The position numbers and the translations under genes were made by a program. Positions 10,017 to 22,091 of a DNA stretch of 64,000 nucleotides are shown here, piece by piece. Under the pieces are notes generated by a model, which was given only the letters and a program-made list of their open reading frames with translations, had not been told where the DNA came from and made no database searches. Within the stretch, counting starts at the first letter, position 1. Each line of letters opens with the position of its first letter. The stretch comes from Punctularia strigosozonata HHB-11173 SS5 (Eukaryota > Basidiomycota > Agaricomycetes > Corticiales > Punctulariaceae): NCBI RefSeq assembly GCF_000264995.1, contig NW_006767442.1:96802-160801 (forward strand), given 5' to 3'.

Positions 10017-12405
10017 ATGGCGAAGAAAAAGAAATCAGGGCCGCCGTACGACTATTCGAAGTCTGAGAATGCGTATCTCCTCGTGGTCTGGTGCTATGGG
10101 ATGGACAACGACCGGCCGTCCGAGAGAACACAGATCGATGTCGACAGAGCTGGGACGTTCATTGAGGCTGCTACGGGATACCTACCTAATCGGATCTTCA
10201 CTCGAAAAACCGTAAGTACAGTGATGAGGAACTGCAACCTGTTGTGTGCGTGAAAGCGTGGTGACGCTTGAGGCGCGAACTCCTCGAACGGCACCATAAC
10301 ACTGTGTTCCTTCATGCAGGAGATGGTTGTCATTGTCGAGCTTCCCAAAGAGGTGGATTTCACCCCTTTGTATGGCGCACATAGGTGAGTGTCAGATACC
10401 GCTGTTTCATCGCTGCGGCACAAGCATCAGAAACGCTGGATCGGCTGCTGATACGCTCACAAAGATGGTCCGAGTTTGTAGAGTCAAAGTACCTTAAACG
10501 TCATCAAGTCCCGAATATGACTACTTTCTTTGAGTACAACTACGTAACACATGGACCACCTGAACGTATGTTCATAGTTCAAGTCCAACTACTGCGCGCA
10601 GCTAACAGAAGTGGCATCGGTAGGGACATGGGAAAACGAATATCCCGCGGAGGATTATCCCGACAAAGCACATATTGTCGCCTCGTTGAAGCAGCCGTAC
10701 CCCTACCCTGTGCGTATAAGACCGAGCTATGCACGCTGTCCCAGCCGTTTTGGCAAGGAGCTCGCGAGAGATCTATTCCCACCACAAGTTGAGATTTCTT
10801 CCACAAGAACAGAAGAACCGGTGGTGAAGCCCGAAGAACAACGAGGAAACCTGTCGGAGCCGCCCCAGCCCGAACCCCAAGTTTTGCTACTAGATCCTCC
10901 CGTGAAGATCGAGTACCAGGACCCGGAAAATCATGTCGCGAACAGTCCTAGTAAAACTGACGTGTTTGCAAGTGAGGTAAGTACCACACCTTTACCACTT
11001 GATACCGGTTGATTTCACATACTTCACGTCCTCCATAGGTAACGGCGTCGGCATTCCGGCCGTATGAACCTCCCTCTCACCATCCTGCGCACGCGCATTA
11101 TCCTGACCATGTGCAGGGGCGGCCAGATCCTGTGAAACTAGGTTTGTCACTACCCATGCAAACTTGTTTGGATCTCTGCTCAATCGCAGCTGCAACTGAT
11201 CATAGAACCGCCGGAACATCAAGAGATGTCCTCCAGTCGCGCCGGTACGGTACAAACGAGTACCATCCCTGATAGCGATTGATCGTGATTATGGTTCAGC
11301 ATCGTCGTCGAAATATGATCCTTACGAAGAAGGTATGTCAGACGTACAGAGCCATCCAACCTTCCGATCATTTCTTTCAACACATTTCAATTGAAACAGA
11401 GGAAGCTGCTCAGCTCGCCCTTCGGTTGCCCGTGACAAACATCAAGCAGGAAGACGGGATAATTTCCGCTGTCCCATCTTGCGCTGTTCCTGTGAAGCAG
11501 GAAGATGTGTATACGCCGTCATCAGCACTCGTCGATTATCTCCGTACTCGTGGTATGTTAGGATGGTTTCCTCTGTAAGTCTCGAAATGCTCATCAGTTC
11601 CTCAAGGATCTGCTGTCTTCAATCTTCCACACGAAGGCTCAGGGCACGATCGTGATATCAGCCGTGGTGTGTTCGATATTTCCAACTGTATTTGCTTAAG
11701 CATTAATCTCTGAGCAGCGTATGCGGCGACGAATCACGCAAAGCAAGAGCAGTGGGATGATAGTGCTGCTCTTCATCCGCCTGATCTCAACTCAACACGA
11801 AAAGCACCTTCGACATCGGTGAAGCTAGAACCTCCAGAACCTTCGATACCGTCATCTATGAGCACTCGTGATCCACGACGGCCATCGCGTAAGTTGAAGT
11901 CAATTGGAGCAATGCATACTCAATTCTAATTAAATGCAAACAGCACCTTCGACGGCCGTCAAACTCGAACCTCCACAACGTTCAATACCGTTGTCTATGA
12001 GTACCCGCGATCCACGGCGGCGTCCGCGTGAGTTAGGATGAGTTGGTGGGGCATATATACCTAGCTAAACCGAGAGTGCGCGTGGCAGCCTCGCTTGTAC
12101 GAGTTAAAACAGAAGAGCAAGAGCTTGGCGAGGGCAACCTCGGTTCGTCAGGTAGGAAGGATTCGATGCAACGAGCCCCCGGCAACGTGGAATATGATCG
12201 CAAACACGCTACATCCCTTGCAAGTATGTTGCTGACTGTCTGTGATCTACGGTTCGACTGCTGACTTCCGAAATAGCACTATACGGCTCGCATAAGAGAC
12301 TTAAAGAGGAGGATGTGAACAGGGGTAAGCCGAGTCCACGTCTGCATGAACATCCCTTGATATTGGTGTCTAGACACGAAACGTATCAAGAAGGAACAAG
12401 AATGA
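10017..12405 (+). CDS. Uncharacterised protein with an array of SUMO-consensus lysines
   Basis: A gene of about 13 exons, starting at ATG 10017 and ending with a short exon that stops at 12403-12405. The N-terminal third (to about 10790) is compact and probably folded, with motifs such as RWSEFVESKYLKRHQ, TFFEYNYVTHGPPE and YPYPVRIRPSYARCPSRFG. I believe this part is conserved in Agaricomycetes without known function. The remainder is disordered and contains nine psi-K-x-E motifs: VKPE, VKIE, IKQE, VKQE, VKLE (twice), VKTE, LKEE and IKKE. Two neighbouring exon segments (about 11806-11890 and 11944-12030) are near-copies, both encoding a Pro-Ser-Thr segment with VKLEPP and STRDPRR, so an exon was duplicated. 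The motifs are the classic SUMO-acceptor consensus, and a multiply sumoylated or SUMO-scaffold protein is my inference. Confidence 0.65.
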
Positions 12406-12943
12406 TCTTACATACATGACATGCATTTTTAGCTTGTAATTGTATGGTAGTAATACGCTTCGACTGCGCTCACCAATTGCGAGGCATATCATCGGCATAC
12501 TTAACCTGTTGGTTGACTCGGTTGACGTCATGACGCGTGAAGCCACGCGAGAGCGTGACTCTTCCTCAGTCCTTTTCGATTCAGCGTTGTCCTCGCCGTA
12601 GGTGGCATGACTGCAATAGATTTGCCAATGGTCGACTCTCGTGGCACAGATAACCCGTCGCCTTTGATCGTGTAAACGGCATTCTTCGTCTCCAGTACAA
12701 TACCAGCCTGTTCTCTCTTGAGTTTGTGGTTCTGCTTCTTCACGAGTCATGAGGAGCTCCTGCCGCTGTTCCCCGACATCTGAACGCTTCCTGAAGCTGT
12801 GTGAGCGGACCGTCGGCTGCTCAAGATGATGCATATGACCCTGGTACGGGCGTACGCATCGCAAAAGCGCTCATCAGCTGACAGTGTTGCTTTAGGGCTT
12901 ATAACTCATCATGCCTTGAGCCCAGCCGTTGCTTCAATACGCC
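12406..12943. other. Intergenic region upstream of the fucosidase
   Basis: A 164-residue minus frame covers much of it but has no recognisable content and overlaps the end of the preceding gene. It is taken as promoter and 3' flank. Confidence 0.45.
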
Positions 12944-15900
12944 ATGCTCGCAATCCTTATATGTGCTTGTTTTCCGCTCGTCAAGGCCGTAAACATACTA
13001 CAATATTTGTCTGTACCGCTGCTCATCAGTGACCTTTTCAACAATCAAGCTGCATCTACCAACGGGTCCTTCGGAGACTTCGATGGATCTGGGGGTTCCT
13101 ACGATGGATCCATTCTGCCGACTGGCTCCTGGGCATACGATGGAATCATAGTTCGTGTTAGACTCGTATCACCGTCATGCTGAGGGTTGATCAGGACTCA
13201 TAGTATGAACTACCCGCGTCGTGGGGTGGTTCCGTTTCAGACAACGTCATTGCAGAAGGGCAAGTAATCGAGCTTTCGAAGCCCACAATCATTCATGAGT
13301 TACATCTCTTATACGCCGGCGGTATGTCATCTACTTCAAGTATGCATGGGTTGGCCTAATAGAAGTAGACGGAAGCGATAAAGCATTCAGTGAGGGTTTC
13401 GCGCACCTGTCTGCCAGTGGCTGAACGTCGCGTCGACCTGTTTTCGGTTAATCAAAAAGATTTCAACCTCACTTATGCAGACAACACGACAGAGCAATTC
13501 CAGCGTGAGTTTCCGCCTCGAACACCTCTCACCGGGTGTTGATGAATTACGTAGTTGCCGCAAAGAGCTGGGGCGACAGTCCTGGTGCTGTTTTGACGTT
13601 AAGAAAGCAACTGAGCTCATTCGCATACACGCTAATAATCTTGCAGCCCATTCCGGTTCATCTCCAACGGCTCCGACGTAGACTGGAACTCGACAACAAT
13701 TCAGCAATGGTCGACGTCTCTTCCCTCGCGCAACGCGTTGACAAGCATCACACTGCCGCAGAGCGGTGCAACGTCGCGTCTGCATCTGTTTGCTATATCC
13801 ATGACACCATCGGTAGTGGATGCTTCTCACGATGCAGGGCCTTTGCTTTCCGTGCGTCGTGCGCGGTTCACGACTAGATGGGAATCTGTCGGCGGCAAGC
13901 GGGCGCAAGCCGTTGAAGTGACGTTGGATAACCTGCTTCCAATCAACGCGTTTTCCGAGAACACCTCCATCACGAACCCCATCACTATCGAACTGTCCGG
14001 CACACAACTTCGGACGGTGAAACCTGCGGTTATCAACCGCCTCGTTGCTTCGGACCGTGTTCGTGTAGATGTTCTCGTGGCTGATGGTGCAAGTGGCAAC
14101 GCTACGGTGACTGTCAAGGACCACACTGGAAACACCCTCGGTCAATCCGACGGATGGCTCGTAACACCTTTGCCGGGGGTTTGGTCAAACGACCCCTCCC
14201 TCCTTCTCACACACGAGACCCCCACTTGGGTGAGCACCTGCTAATCACTCAGTGGTGTCACCTCGCTTATCGCAACGGTCTAGTGGAACGAAGCGAAATA
14301 TGGTATATTGTATGTGCTACAACTATTGATATCGGTGACCAGCATGGCATAGCTTACATTGCCGCAGCATTCATTGGGGGATATACTCATATCCGGCTTG
14401 GGCTCCGCCACAACAATACGCGGAGTGGTATGAGTCCGTACACAATTGCTCTCCTCTCGCTCTCAAGGCTCACAATTCTGTCAGCTGGGACTTGCATAAT
14501 CCTTCCAACTCGAGCAGCCCAACCTGGGAGCACCATCTGCAGACTTACGGACCAGTGGGACTCGATTGTCGAACGTTCAATATATTAAGCTGATCGCTTA
14601 TGTACCAGGATGTGGTTTACGACGATTTCATTGTGAACTTCACTGCGAGCAAGTTCAATGCTAGCTCGTGGGTGGATCTCTTCGACAGAGCTGGGGCGAA
14701 GTACTTTGTCCTCGTAACAGTGAGTGTTGTCAATGAAACATTTGATTCTATCATTGATTGTACGCAAGAAACACCATGACGGGTATGCCTTGTTCGACTC
14801 TGGCAACACCACTCATCGGGCAAGTGTTTATCTGGGCCCTGGACGTGATTTGGTGGACGAACTCTTCACTGTTGCTAAGAAAGAGAAACCAAATCTGCAT
14901 CGTGGGACCTACTATTCTCTGCCTGAATGGTAAGAGGACCAACGTGCGTTCTTGTGGTGGGGAGAGGCTAAAGTGCTCACCCAATCAGGTTCAACCCCGA
15001 CTTCGCCAAGTATGGTTTCGCAGAATGGCCAGGCGGACTGGCTCATAACGCCTTCAACGCGTCTGAGCTGGAGCCATACACTGGCAGGCTGAACATCAGC
15101 GACTATCTACAAGATCTACAACTTCCCCAGATGCTACTGCTTGCTCAGAAATACGACACGGAAATTATGGTACGGTTGATCCTTCGAGGCCTCAAGGCGC
15201 GAAACTGAGCTCTGGCTCAGTGGTGCGATATTGGTGGTCCGAATATGACGCTGGAGTTCGAAGCACAATTCTATAACCACGCCCAGGCACATGGGAAGCA
15301 AGTCACGATCAACAATCGTACGTCTGCGCGTGGAACCAAGCATCTCGGTTTATCTTATGATCTTCAACTAGGATGTGGGGTGCCGCAATCCGATTTTGAC
15401 ACCCCGGAGTACACGAAATTCAATGCCATTCAGACGCGCAAGTGGGAGACGAGCGAGGGAATGGGTGAGTTTTGACGTCCAGTGGACTACGCTACCTGCT
15501 CACAGGAATCGGCTAGATCCGTTCAGGTATGTAGGCTCAGTTACCCGCACGAGAAAAGCGGACTGAAATCTGCGCCGTCGTGTAGTTATGGACTCAACAG
15601 CGCCACGAACGCTTCGCAATATAAGAACGCAACTACTATCGTCCAGTCGCTTGTGGATATAGTGTCGAAGAACGGAAATTTGTCAGTCGGTTCAACTTGC
15701 GCGACTGTCATGACAGCTAATCAGATTGCAACTAGCCTGCTGGATATTGGACCCAATGCTGAGGGTGAAATAATTGAAGCTATGTCCAACAACCTGCTCG
15801 CTGCGGGTGAATGGTTGGCGAACTCAGGGGATTGTGTTTACGCCACCGTACGTGCCTGTTCGTTCTTGCTAGTTATCTGACCACTAACAATAGAGCAGGA

Positions 15901-16237
15901 CTACTGGTTCAAAGGTTCACAATCATGGAATGCGAACTCCACCTTTGATATCCGGTTCCTGACGACGCCAACGTCGTTCTGCGTCGTTTCCTTCACCAAA
16001 CCCCAGTTGAATACAAGCGCCAGCTCCTCCACGCTCACGGTTACAGAGAGGACCCCCATCCTACCGGGGGATAAGATCTTCTATCTTGGTAATGGGGGTG
16101 ACGGAGAAGAAGTGCAGTGGAACGTGGATAGTAATGCGGGGCTGTTGACTATCACGATCCCGGCGTCCACGAACCTTGAACCAGCCGGCGGTGCCGAAGC
16201 CTGGGCGTTCCAGGTTCAATATCAGACCAAGCATTGA
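12944..16237 (+). CDS. Alpha-L-fucosidase, glycoside hydrolase family 29, secreted
   Basis: At least 14 exons with short introns. The protein starts with a hydrophobic leader (MLAILICACFPLVKAV) followed by DLFNNQAASTNGSFGDFDG, typical of the N-terminus of fungal GH29 enzymes. The catalytic domain shows KYGIFIHWGIYS, WAPPQQYAEWY, KYFVLVTKHHDGYALFD and LPEWFNPDF. EIMWCDIGG carries the Asp expected to be the catalytic nucleophile. A beta-sandwich tail with many N-glycosylation sequons runs to the stop at 16235-16237. The enzyme removes alpha-linked L-fucose from glycans such as plant xyloglucan by a retaining mechanism. A 10-nt exon at 15517-15526 is needed to restore the sequence DPFSYGLN. Exact edges of several internal exons are my reconstruction; family assignment is firm. 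Confidence 0.92.
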
Positions 16238-16328
16238 AAAGGTTCCTTGCTCCCGCGATTCAGTACCATTAGCAAGCATTGTACAGATATCATTTTGGTG
16301 GCGTCGTCTACGAGAACTGTTGCTCGAT

Positions 16329-18347
16329 CTAGTCCTCGTCCCAGTTACCCGCCTGCTGCGGGATTTTCGGGCCACCTGCAGGTTTGCTCATGATGATGCT
16401 GTCGACTGCAAGAACGGAGGTCGCCGCCTCCGTCGCAAGCTTGATCGCCCACGACTTGGCCGCGAGGGGGTCGAGGATTTTGTACTCCGTCGCGGACAAC
16501 GTGCCATCTGTCTCCTTTTCGACGTCGACGCCCCACGCCTCGCCGCCTGCCTGCTCATGCTTCGCCCAGAGTCGGCTGACAACCTCATTTCCCTCGGCGC
16601 CGCCCAACGCGTTCTCGGCCAGCGTTCGCGGCACGACCTCTAACGCCTGTGCATACCGCTTCACGGCGTGCTGCGCCAGACCTCGTAATCCCGCTCCATA
16701 TTGTTCAATCCGCTTCGCGAGCTCCAACTCCGTGGCGCCCGCGCCCGGAACGAGTCGCGGGTCCTTCAGCAGCGACTTGATCACATTAACGCCGTCGTCA
16801 ACCGCGCGCTCGAGATCGTCGAGGTGGTTCGTCGTCGCCCCACGCAACACAATCGTAGCTGTTCGTGTCTTCTCACCCGGAGCGCTCGGATCGAAGCCCT
16901 CCGCCTCGTCACCCGGCCCAAGCTGACGCAGCACAGTCACGCGGTCACCACCGACCTCGATGCACTCAAAGATATCGACGCTCCCCGCTTCCTCTGGCGT
17001 AGGCGCGCCAATGCGCGCGAGTGGGGTAGCGTTTACGACGCGACAAAGCCGGCGGAGCTCGAACTTGGAGAGCACCTTGAGGACAGCGATGTTGAAACGG
17101 TCAAGGTAATGCAGCGCGAGCTCGCCAACAGAGGAGCCGGCGACGATGACTTTGACACCGCTGTCGGCTATTTCTTTGAAGATCTGACGATGTGGATCAG
17201 TTACGCGGTACAAGAGGGGAAAGGGCAAATGAACCTTCTCCATGTGTTTCTCCTCTCCCCGAGTGAAGTTCAACATCTCGTCCGCGTTCTTGATCAGGAC
17301 GGTTCCTTTGGTTTCCGTCTGTGCGATGTCCAATCCACACGTGTAAACCGCTACTTTCGCCTTGGCGACTCTTTTGATGTGCCCTAGACAATGATAAATC
17401 TCAGCCATGTCTCGCCAACTTTAAGGCAAGCGCTAACATACCTTCCGGCTCTCTTCCGAACACCATACCTTGGACGACCTTGGATCCGGCTAGGCTTCCA
17501 CCCATAATCTTGACGACACGAACATTGTCAACGTTGAAGTTCTTGGGATTTTCAGGCATGACGGCAAGGGCGGCTTCCGCTACCAACGCGGCCAAAGTGT
17601 CTTCTTGACCATATTGCTTGGATGCAATAGATGGCTTGACAGCAATAGCAAGGGAGGATAGGTTAAGAGGAGATGCAAGAGATGAAGTCGACAGCTCTGA
17701 AAATAATGAGTAAATTGCGAGTAAGAGTACCGGATGCACAGCACGTACTCTCGAGTTCGGCCAAAGCTCTAGTGCTCGCGAGTTCATAACCCTTGATTAC
17801 TTCGGATGGGTGGAGGCCCATTATGAGCAGATGTTCCGCCTTTTTGAGTAGCTCTCCGGCAAAGATGAGAACCGTGTTGGTGGCATCACCCATCTTGCGA
17901 GCCAAATGTCAGTCCTTCGGTCGATGGAGGTGGTATGTACTACACACCTCTTGCTCCTGCGCCTGACTTGCCATGACCAACAGCTTTGCGGCTGGGTGCA
18001 CAACCTCGATCTCGCGGATGATCGTCGCAGCATCCGAGGTGACGAATAGTTTGCCAAGATGGTTGATGAGGAGTTTATTCCGGCCTGTGCTTTGGGTTAT
18101 CGAAAGCGATTCATACGTGTTAGTGAGGAAGTTGCGTACCATTGGGGCCGAAAGATGTCCTGACAAGATCGGAGAGCTCGTTCACTGCCTGGATGTTGCG
18201 GAGAACGGCATCCTCCAATCCAGAAATATGCTACCAAACCACCCTTACATCAGCAATGTGTACGCCACCATACAGGTCAATGTAATGCACCTTGTACCCA
18301 TCCTTGAATAGCTGGATGTTGTTCGCCTTCGGGACCTTGAGCGACAT
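16329..18347 (-). CDS. CCT8: T-complex protein 1 subunit theta
   Basis: Starts at 18347 with MSLKVPKANNIQLFKDGYK and ends at 16329. About seven exons; the first two are 18347-18291 and 18230-18140. Conserved blocks are GRNKLLINHLGKLFVTSDAA, the nucleotide-site MGDATN followed by GELLKKAEHLLIMGLHPSEV, KIMGGSL, ETKGTVLI (a theta-type signature), RIGAPTPEEAG, TIVLRGATTNHLDDLERA, DPRLVPGAGATE and GVDVEKETDGTL. It is one of eight paralogous subunits of the cytosolic CCT/TRiC chaperonin, which folds actin, tubulin and WD40 proteins in an ATP-driven cycle. Length is normal for the family. It is divergent from the SDR gene, with 119 bp between start codons. Confidence 0.95.
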
Positions 18348-18466
18348 GTCGACCTTGGTGATTTTGCGCGAAGGGCGCGACTGAGAAAGGGCTGCAGCAG
18401 CAGAACGCGTCCGACGCGTGCACTGCATTCCATCACTCCATCCTCTGCCACCACATCGCAAGGAGG
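18348..18466. promoter_or_regulatory. Short bidirectional promoter between CCT8 and the SDR gene
   Basis: 119 bp between divergent start codons. No TATA-like sequence seen, as expected for a housekeeping pair. Confidence 0.5.
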
Positions 18467-20129
18467 ATGGTCCTCAAAATATTGGGTGCGACCTTGAATG
18501 CTGTCCTTCCGTCGAACTACTACAAGCATGCTGCGGCTGTGGTAGTCGGGACGGTTGTCATCCGAGCATTTGCGCAGGGCCGGACCACTGACCGCGAGCG
18601 GGACTTGCATGCTAGGACCGTCCTGCTCACGGTGAATAAGTAGCGTCATCTCTACAAGCTGCAAGCTCATCAGTCTATCATAGGGTGGATTCACGCCCTT
18701 GGGCTTGACCTTGGCGCAGCAGTTAGCTCAGAGGGGTGCCCACCTCATTCTTCTCTCCTCTGAGCCCATCAACTCCCCCCGCGTCGAACTCCTCGTCGAG
18801 CTCCTGCGCACCCAGACGTCTAACGACCAGATCTTCGCTGACGAATGCGACCTCAAATCTCCCGCATCAATCAAAGCGTTCTGCACCAAGTTCCTCACCG
18901 GGAACGAGACCCGACTGGATGCCATCGTCTTCGCGCACGAATACCAGCACATCGGCGCCGTACTCGGATCCACAGACGAAACCCGGAGGCAAGACGAGAA
19001 GGAGCGCGAAGCAGGGTCTATGGCCACCTTCTTGATCACCACTCTTCTCCTCCCTGCGCTGCTAGTCGCGCCCGTTGAACGTGACATCCGCATCGTTAAC
19101 GTGGTTAACCCCTTCTACGCCGCCGCCGCGCCGCACTACTCTCCGATGTCTTCGCTCCCGCTTGCTCCCTCTCCCCCTCATTCTTCGCCAACATCTTCCC
19201 ACGCGATCCCCACACCTCCCTCTCCCGCGTCGTCGTCTGTTTACATCCTGGAGGGCCATCGCGCTCTGAGGACCGCCATACTCACCCGTCACCTCCAACG
19301 GATCCTCGACGCTCTCCCTAACCGGTCAGCCCCTCCCCCGACGGAGAGCGAAAGCAGCACTATCCCCGTTGTGAGCGGACAAGCGCAGCGCTCGAACATT
19401 GTCGCCGTTTCTGTCTCTCCTGGAATCAGTCGTTCGGACACCGTATCGAGAATCTTAGGTGCCGACCGCGATTCGGCCACAACATTTTCGTGGCTCGGAT
19501 TATTGATGTACGTGATTGTGTCCCTTTGAATTTGCTTTGATCGAGTGCTAATACGAGCGTTCAGATATATCCTTCTCCAACCCGTCCTCTTCATCTTCAC
19601 CAAATCGTCTTCTGTGGCCCTGCAATCTGTCCTGCATGTGCTATTCCTCCCTACACCGTTTAAGTCTCTCGAAAACGCGAGCACTGGCCCGACGTCTCTG
19701 GTCCCCAAAAGGAGAGGCGAGGAAATCTTGAAACCGGGAGCGCTCTACGCGGATTGCAGTGTCGTACGGGTACAAGTGCCTACACCACCCACCACCGACG
19801 ATCCTTCAGCGGATGCCCCTTCGTCTGACCCAACTCCAGCGCCAGCGCCCACGACAGCGCCAGAGAAGCCCACATCCGACTCTAACGTCGACCCTAAGTC
19901 GGGCCTCCAGTCCATCCCTGACGACCATGAGTACGGCGGCGAGCTGGTCGGGCGGCTCACCTGGGAGTCGTTCGAGCAGCAGCTCAGGGACTGGGAGCGC
20001 ACTAATCCCGAGCCTGCGCCGCATCACACGCCGGCACCCCAGACGAGTGAGAAGGGCGCGATTCCGAGCACTCCACCGCAGACGGCGCCGGTCGAACTAG
20101 AAGAGGAGGGCGCGGACGTGTATCATTGA
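18467..20129 (+). CDS. Divergent short-chain dehydrogenase/reductase-like protein
   Basis: Three exons, 18467-18631, 18684-19507 and 19565-20129, give about 517 residues. An N-terminal hydrophobic segment precedes TVLLTGGFTPLGLTLAQQL, the dinucleotide-binding beta-alpha-beta start of an SDR. LILLSSEPINSPRVE and FADECDLKSP follow the pattern of SDR strands 2 and 3, where an acidic residue contacts the adenine. The normal glycine pattern TGxxxGxG is altered: Pro stands where the second Gly is expected. I see no clean Tyr-x3-Lys; the matching helix reads EGHRALRTAILTRHLQR. A hydrophobic stretch near 19567-19660 and a long Pro/Ala/Thr-rich tail follow. It could be a membrane-anchored relative of fungal retinol-dehydrogenase-like proteins that has lost or changed catalysis. 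Confidence 0.75.
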
Positions 20130-21186
20130 GAGAAAGAGGTAGGAGGTAGAGACTTGATTGACGAACCATTACGATCTTTCATCACTGCGGACTTACGGTT
20201 TGGATATGCATACCACATCTATATGCACGCAGCACTAATGCATTGCACATCTCGCATCATGATTATCAAAGAGTGGACGACCTTCGATTTCTTTGAGACC
20301 ATCAGGAGGTGCAGTTCAGCGATGCGGATCGATGCTTCGTCTGTTTGCCGGCCTTGAATTTCATCACGAGCTCTAGGGCACGACGGCAACGCCAGCAACC
20401 TCATTACCTCAAGCTCGAAGCCCAGTCTGTGTCACACTGCCCAAATCTGATTAAAGTGCTGACAAAATGCTTCGGACAGACCAATCCGTCGAGTATCTCC
20501 ACAACGAGGTTCCGTCGGCGCGTTCAACCAAACGTCGTCATTGTTATAGAACATGGTCGAATTGGGCAGCCCCACTAGTGCTGGCTGTGCGTGTCCTGTG
20601 TGCTCTTGCGGAATGCTAAGGCAGAGTCATCGTTGTGACCACGGGTCGCTTGGGCGTGCACCAACTTGCCGGACTGAAACGACAGCAGCCCTGGGTCGTC
20701 CACGGGCACGCTCTCCCTACGTGCGACTGTGCCTGTTCTGCAGAATCTCGAGATGCGTAATGAAGGCAACTTTTGCCTTCACCTCTTATGCTACACGCCT
20801 GACAGCATGAGTGCCTTTGAGGTGTACGTTATTCATCCGTTTGCCAGGAGTTGATGGGCGCTGATCACGACCTTTGCCACGCCCAGGCTCACGATCTCAG
20901 TAACCGATGAATATCATTGACGCATGGCATCCGAAGAATGCGGAGCGACTCCGGGCGCACAACGCATCAACAAAAGCAGCAGCCGTGCCTGGCAGCCTCT
21001 TCGTCCTAACGGCGGCACGGTTCGACGGCAAATGGACATAGGCGTGAACGGGAGCGTGGCTGCGGTCCCTGTTGCATTTCATATGCAGTACGCGGAACCC
21101 GAATACATGTATAAAGGTCGGGGGGGGGCGCACGAGTGGTCAGCAGGCGAGTCGATCCTTGGTTCTCACTTCCGCACAACTGTCCG
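20130..21186. other. Long intergenic region with a TATA box at its right end
   Basis: About 1.05 kb with only short unrelated frames. A TATAAAG at 21110-21116 lies about 70 bp before the ATG at 21187 and is followed by a run of nine G at 21120-21128. These are plausible core-promoter features for the cysteine-rich secreted protein. Nothing else is recognised. Confidence 0.5.
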
Positions 21187-21915
21187 ATGATGAACATCGC
21201 CAACGTCCTCCTTGTCGCCGCCTTGGTCAGGCTGTGAGTTGTCCCTTGCGTGTGAGCGTTGTAAGTTGGCGACATTGACAAATTCTGTTCATGTTCAGCT
21301 CCACCGCAGCCCCGCACGTCGTCGCGAGAAGCTGCCTGGGTCCATCGTATGTTCAGTCAGAGTCTCGCACTTCTGTCGCCATATAACTGGGTCCACAGTT
21401 GCCTTCCTGGCGTGCCATGCCCCGATTTCTGCGTAGTTGAACCGAGTACAACGCTCGCTCCGACTCTTACGCCGATCACCACCGGAGTCTGCGAAACGTT
21501 CGTGTGTTGACGTGTGCCCAGTTCCCTTCGCTGACTTCGGAGAAATTAGCTGTAAACCCGGAGTGCCCTGCCCACGTTTGTGCCACATTATCACCGTAAC
21601 ACCGACATCGACAACGGAGCCAACAACGTCGCTTGTATGTGCTACGTGAGTTTATCGTGCCTCGCTGGTTTTGCGAAGATGCTTGAGTAACATTATTGTA
21701 CCAGTTGCCCGCCCGGCGTACCATGTCCGCGAGTATGCGAGATTGTGACAATCACACCGACACCGACGTCGAGTGCTTCGTGTTTCCCGTGTGTCACGAT
21801 CGTGCATTCTTCGACTGGGTTGCCAGACTACTGATCCGTTGAACAAAATTACAGCAGTTGCCTTCCTGGAACCTTCTGTCCTCTTTGTTCCACCAGCACC
21901 GGCAATTATCCTTGA
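21187..21915 (+). CDS. Modular cysteine-rich small secreted protein built from repeated symmetric exons
   Basis: Six exons: 21187-21233, 21299-21346, 21399-21497, 21550-21645, 21705-21788 and 21858-21915, giving 143 residues. The start is a signal peptide (MMNIANVLLVAALVRLSTAA). Exons 3 to 6 each open with the same module: CLPGVPCPDFC, CKPGVPCPRLC, CPPGVPCPRVC and CLPGTFCPLC. Each is followed by a Thr/Pro/Ser-rich linker. All five introns are phase 2, and exons 2-5 have lengths divisible by three, so modules can be duplicated or skipped without a frame change. The linkers should be O-glycosylated. No known family is recognised. It could be a cell-wall or effector-like protein; function is unknown. 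The last donor (21789) was chosen because it keeps the module pattern. Confidence 0.7.
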
Positions 21916-22091
21916 CCTATTAGACGACCTATTATGAACGATGGAATATACCGCTGTGCCTCAACTAGTAGCACATACGAAAGATGAGAAACATAAATGA
22001 AAGCCCGTTCGATTCATTTCCCTCAGCCATGCTATCCCCTGATAAGAGGCTGCAAAAGGCATGTGAGAAAAGAAAGGATGGGGATCCCCCG

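Noticed and set aside
12370-12864. 164-residue minus frame
   Set aside because: It overlaps the end of the plus-strand SUMO-site gene and shows no motif or codon bias.
16384-17387. Long plus-strand frames opposite CCT8
   Set aside because: They are antisense shadows of a highly conserved GC-rich coding exon.
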